This document shows, in pieces, positions 51,937 to 52,675 of a DNA stretch of 52,675 nt. The translations under genes were made by a program, and so were the position numbers. The number at the start of each line of letters is the position of its first letter. Position 1 is the first letter of the stretch. The stretch is from NCBI GenBank assembly GCA_017395545.1, contig JAFPUF010000033.1:1-52675 (forward strand). Direction: 5' to 3'. This DNA comes from Treponema sp. Its GTDB lineage: Bacteria > Spirochaetota > Spirochaetia > Treponematales > Treponemataceae. Under the pieces are notes generated by a model that saw only the letters and a list, made by a program, of their open reading frames with translations, was not told the DNA's origin and made no database searches.

Positions 51937-52675
51937 CTAGTCCGACAACAAAAATAATTTTGCTCCATGAGCGGGAATTACAGCACTAAGCGGCTCGTTC
52001 CCGCTTATTTTTTTGCCAAAATCCCGTTTTTCCCACAAATCACGCACAGAGTATTCTTTTTGCGGAAGATTCAGTTCTTCCAAAGACACGGAAATTTTCC
52101 GCTCGTCATCCGAAAGATTGAAAAGGGCGACATAAAGAGTGTCAGAGTCAGAATCCTGGCTTTTCCAGACACATTCATTCTCACTGCGGCGGACCTGCTC
52201 CCCTTCCCTGCTATTTTTTATGAGCGACAAAACTTCTTCATTGGTGATAAGCTCCTTCGTCTCGTCGTCCAGAAGCGTAAGCTCAGCACCCAGCATGAGG
52301 GGGCTTCGGAAAATGCACCAGAGGGTCATCATGGTCTTCTGTTCTTCGGGAGTAAAGCGGGTTTTTCTTTCGTCGGCAAAGCATTTTCCAATCATTCCCA
52401 GGGGGAGCATGTCGCAGTCAGGCCAGCAGCCTTCGCTCACCTGCCTCTGCCAGACATCGCACCGCTCGAACATTGCCTTTAAAAGCCGCCACTCGTCCCA
52501 GAAATCATCGGTGATTCGCCACATATTTGCGTATTTCCGAAGATGCGAGGCTTTTTCGATTACGGCTGGTCCCGGGCTGAGGCTTAAGACCATGTTTCTC
52601 CCGCATTTTTCAATCGCCTTTGCAATCGCTTCTATTTCTTTTTCGGCTGAGTAAGGATTGTTCGGGTACATGTTC
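51937..52675 (-). CDS. GH27 family glycosidase (5' part beyond window)
   Basis: The C-terminal 245 residues of a GH27-type enzyme (alpha-galactosidase / beta-L-arabinopyranosidase family). Typical phrases are NMYPNNPYSAEKEIEAI at the window edge, LSLSPGPA, YANMWRITDDFWDEW, CWPDCDMLPLG with the region of the acid/base aspartate, and WCIFRSPLMLGAEL; a C-terminal beta domain follows (about 165-244). The nucleophile region lies outside the window. The open frame continues to the last base, so the ATG at 52671 is internal. It converges on the ArsR-type gene with 11 bases between stops. In an arabinan setting, action on galactose or arabinopyranose side groups is plausible. Confidence 0.9.
   Translation of the reverse strand, partial: NMYPNNPYSAEKEIEAIAKAIEKCGRNMVLSLSPGPAVIEKASHLRKYANMWRITDDFWDEWRLLKAMFERCDVWQRQVSEGCWPDCDMLPLGMIGKCFADERKTRFTPEEQKTMMTLWCIFRSPLMLGAELTLLDDETKELITNEEVLSLIKNSREGEQVRRSENECVWKSQDSDSDTLYVALFNLSDDERKISVSLEELNLPQKEYSVRDLWEKRDFGKKISGNEPLSAVIPAHGAKLFLLSD

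Overview
The window is a continuous stretch of a spirochaete chromosome, most likely a gut- or rumen-type Treponema. This is inferred from several things. A very long TPR protein with an acidic N-terminus and one membrane span resembles the spirochaetal flagellar collar family. There are several lipoproteins of spirochaetal style and outer-membrane barrels with no TonB/SusC relatives. Polysaccharide genes are very abundant and the base composition is middling. No rRNA, tRNA, transposase, phage gene or CRISPR array was seen.

Left part (1-15.4 kb) is mostly housekeeping. It holds a carbon-starvation/pyruvate transporter (cut by the window start) with a small hypothetical gene upstream, thrS, and a tight block cdaA-cdaR-acpS-DUF2225-truA. 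It also holds a secreted glycogen-binding-fold protein, the giant TPR protein overlapping a polyprenol-kinase-like gene, a seven-span membrane protein, a DUF2259 secreted protein and a CYTH protein.

Middle part (15.5-27.7 kb) is a first sugar module: a CUT1 ABC importer (binding lipoprotein and two permeases, no ATPase), a divergent AraC regulator and a circularly permuted GH3 glycosidase. It is followed by a sensory set of membrane-anchored YtfQ-like binding protein, LytS/YesM-type kinase and YesN-type response regulator, plus a further AraC regulator.

Right part (27.7-52.7 kb) looks like a dedicated arabinan utilisation locus. It has a GH127/GH146 beta-L-arabinofuranosidase, a second CUT1 importer with a cytoplasmic GH43 in its operon, and a secreted GH43 broken by a one-base frameshift. 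An eight-gene operon encodes four surface-type lipoproteins, two paralogous outer-membrane barrels, a cytoplasmic exo-type GH43 and a secreted multidomain arabinanase. A divergent secreted GH51 arabinofuranosidase, an ArsR-type regulator with a large C-terminal domain and a GH27 (cut by the window end) complete it.

The inferred flow is: arabinan is bound and cut at the surface by lipoproteins, GH43 and GH51; oligosaccharides cross the outer membrane through the paired barrels, are imported by the CUT1 transporter and are finished by cytoplasmic GH43 enzymes. A palindrome TTGATA-N2-TATCA(A/G) sits before the importer operon, the broken GH43 and between the lipoprotein operon and GH51; a related inverted repeat sits before the ArsR-type gene. 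This suggests one regulon. The barrel/lipoprotein operon under this palindrome is my best candidate for an undescribed system. All family calls come from reading the sequence, not from database searches.
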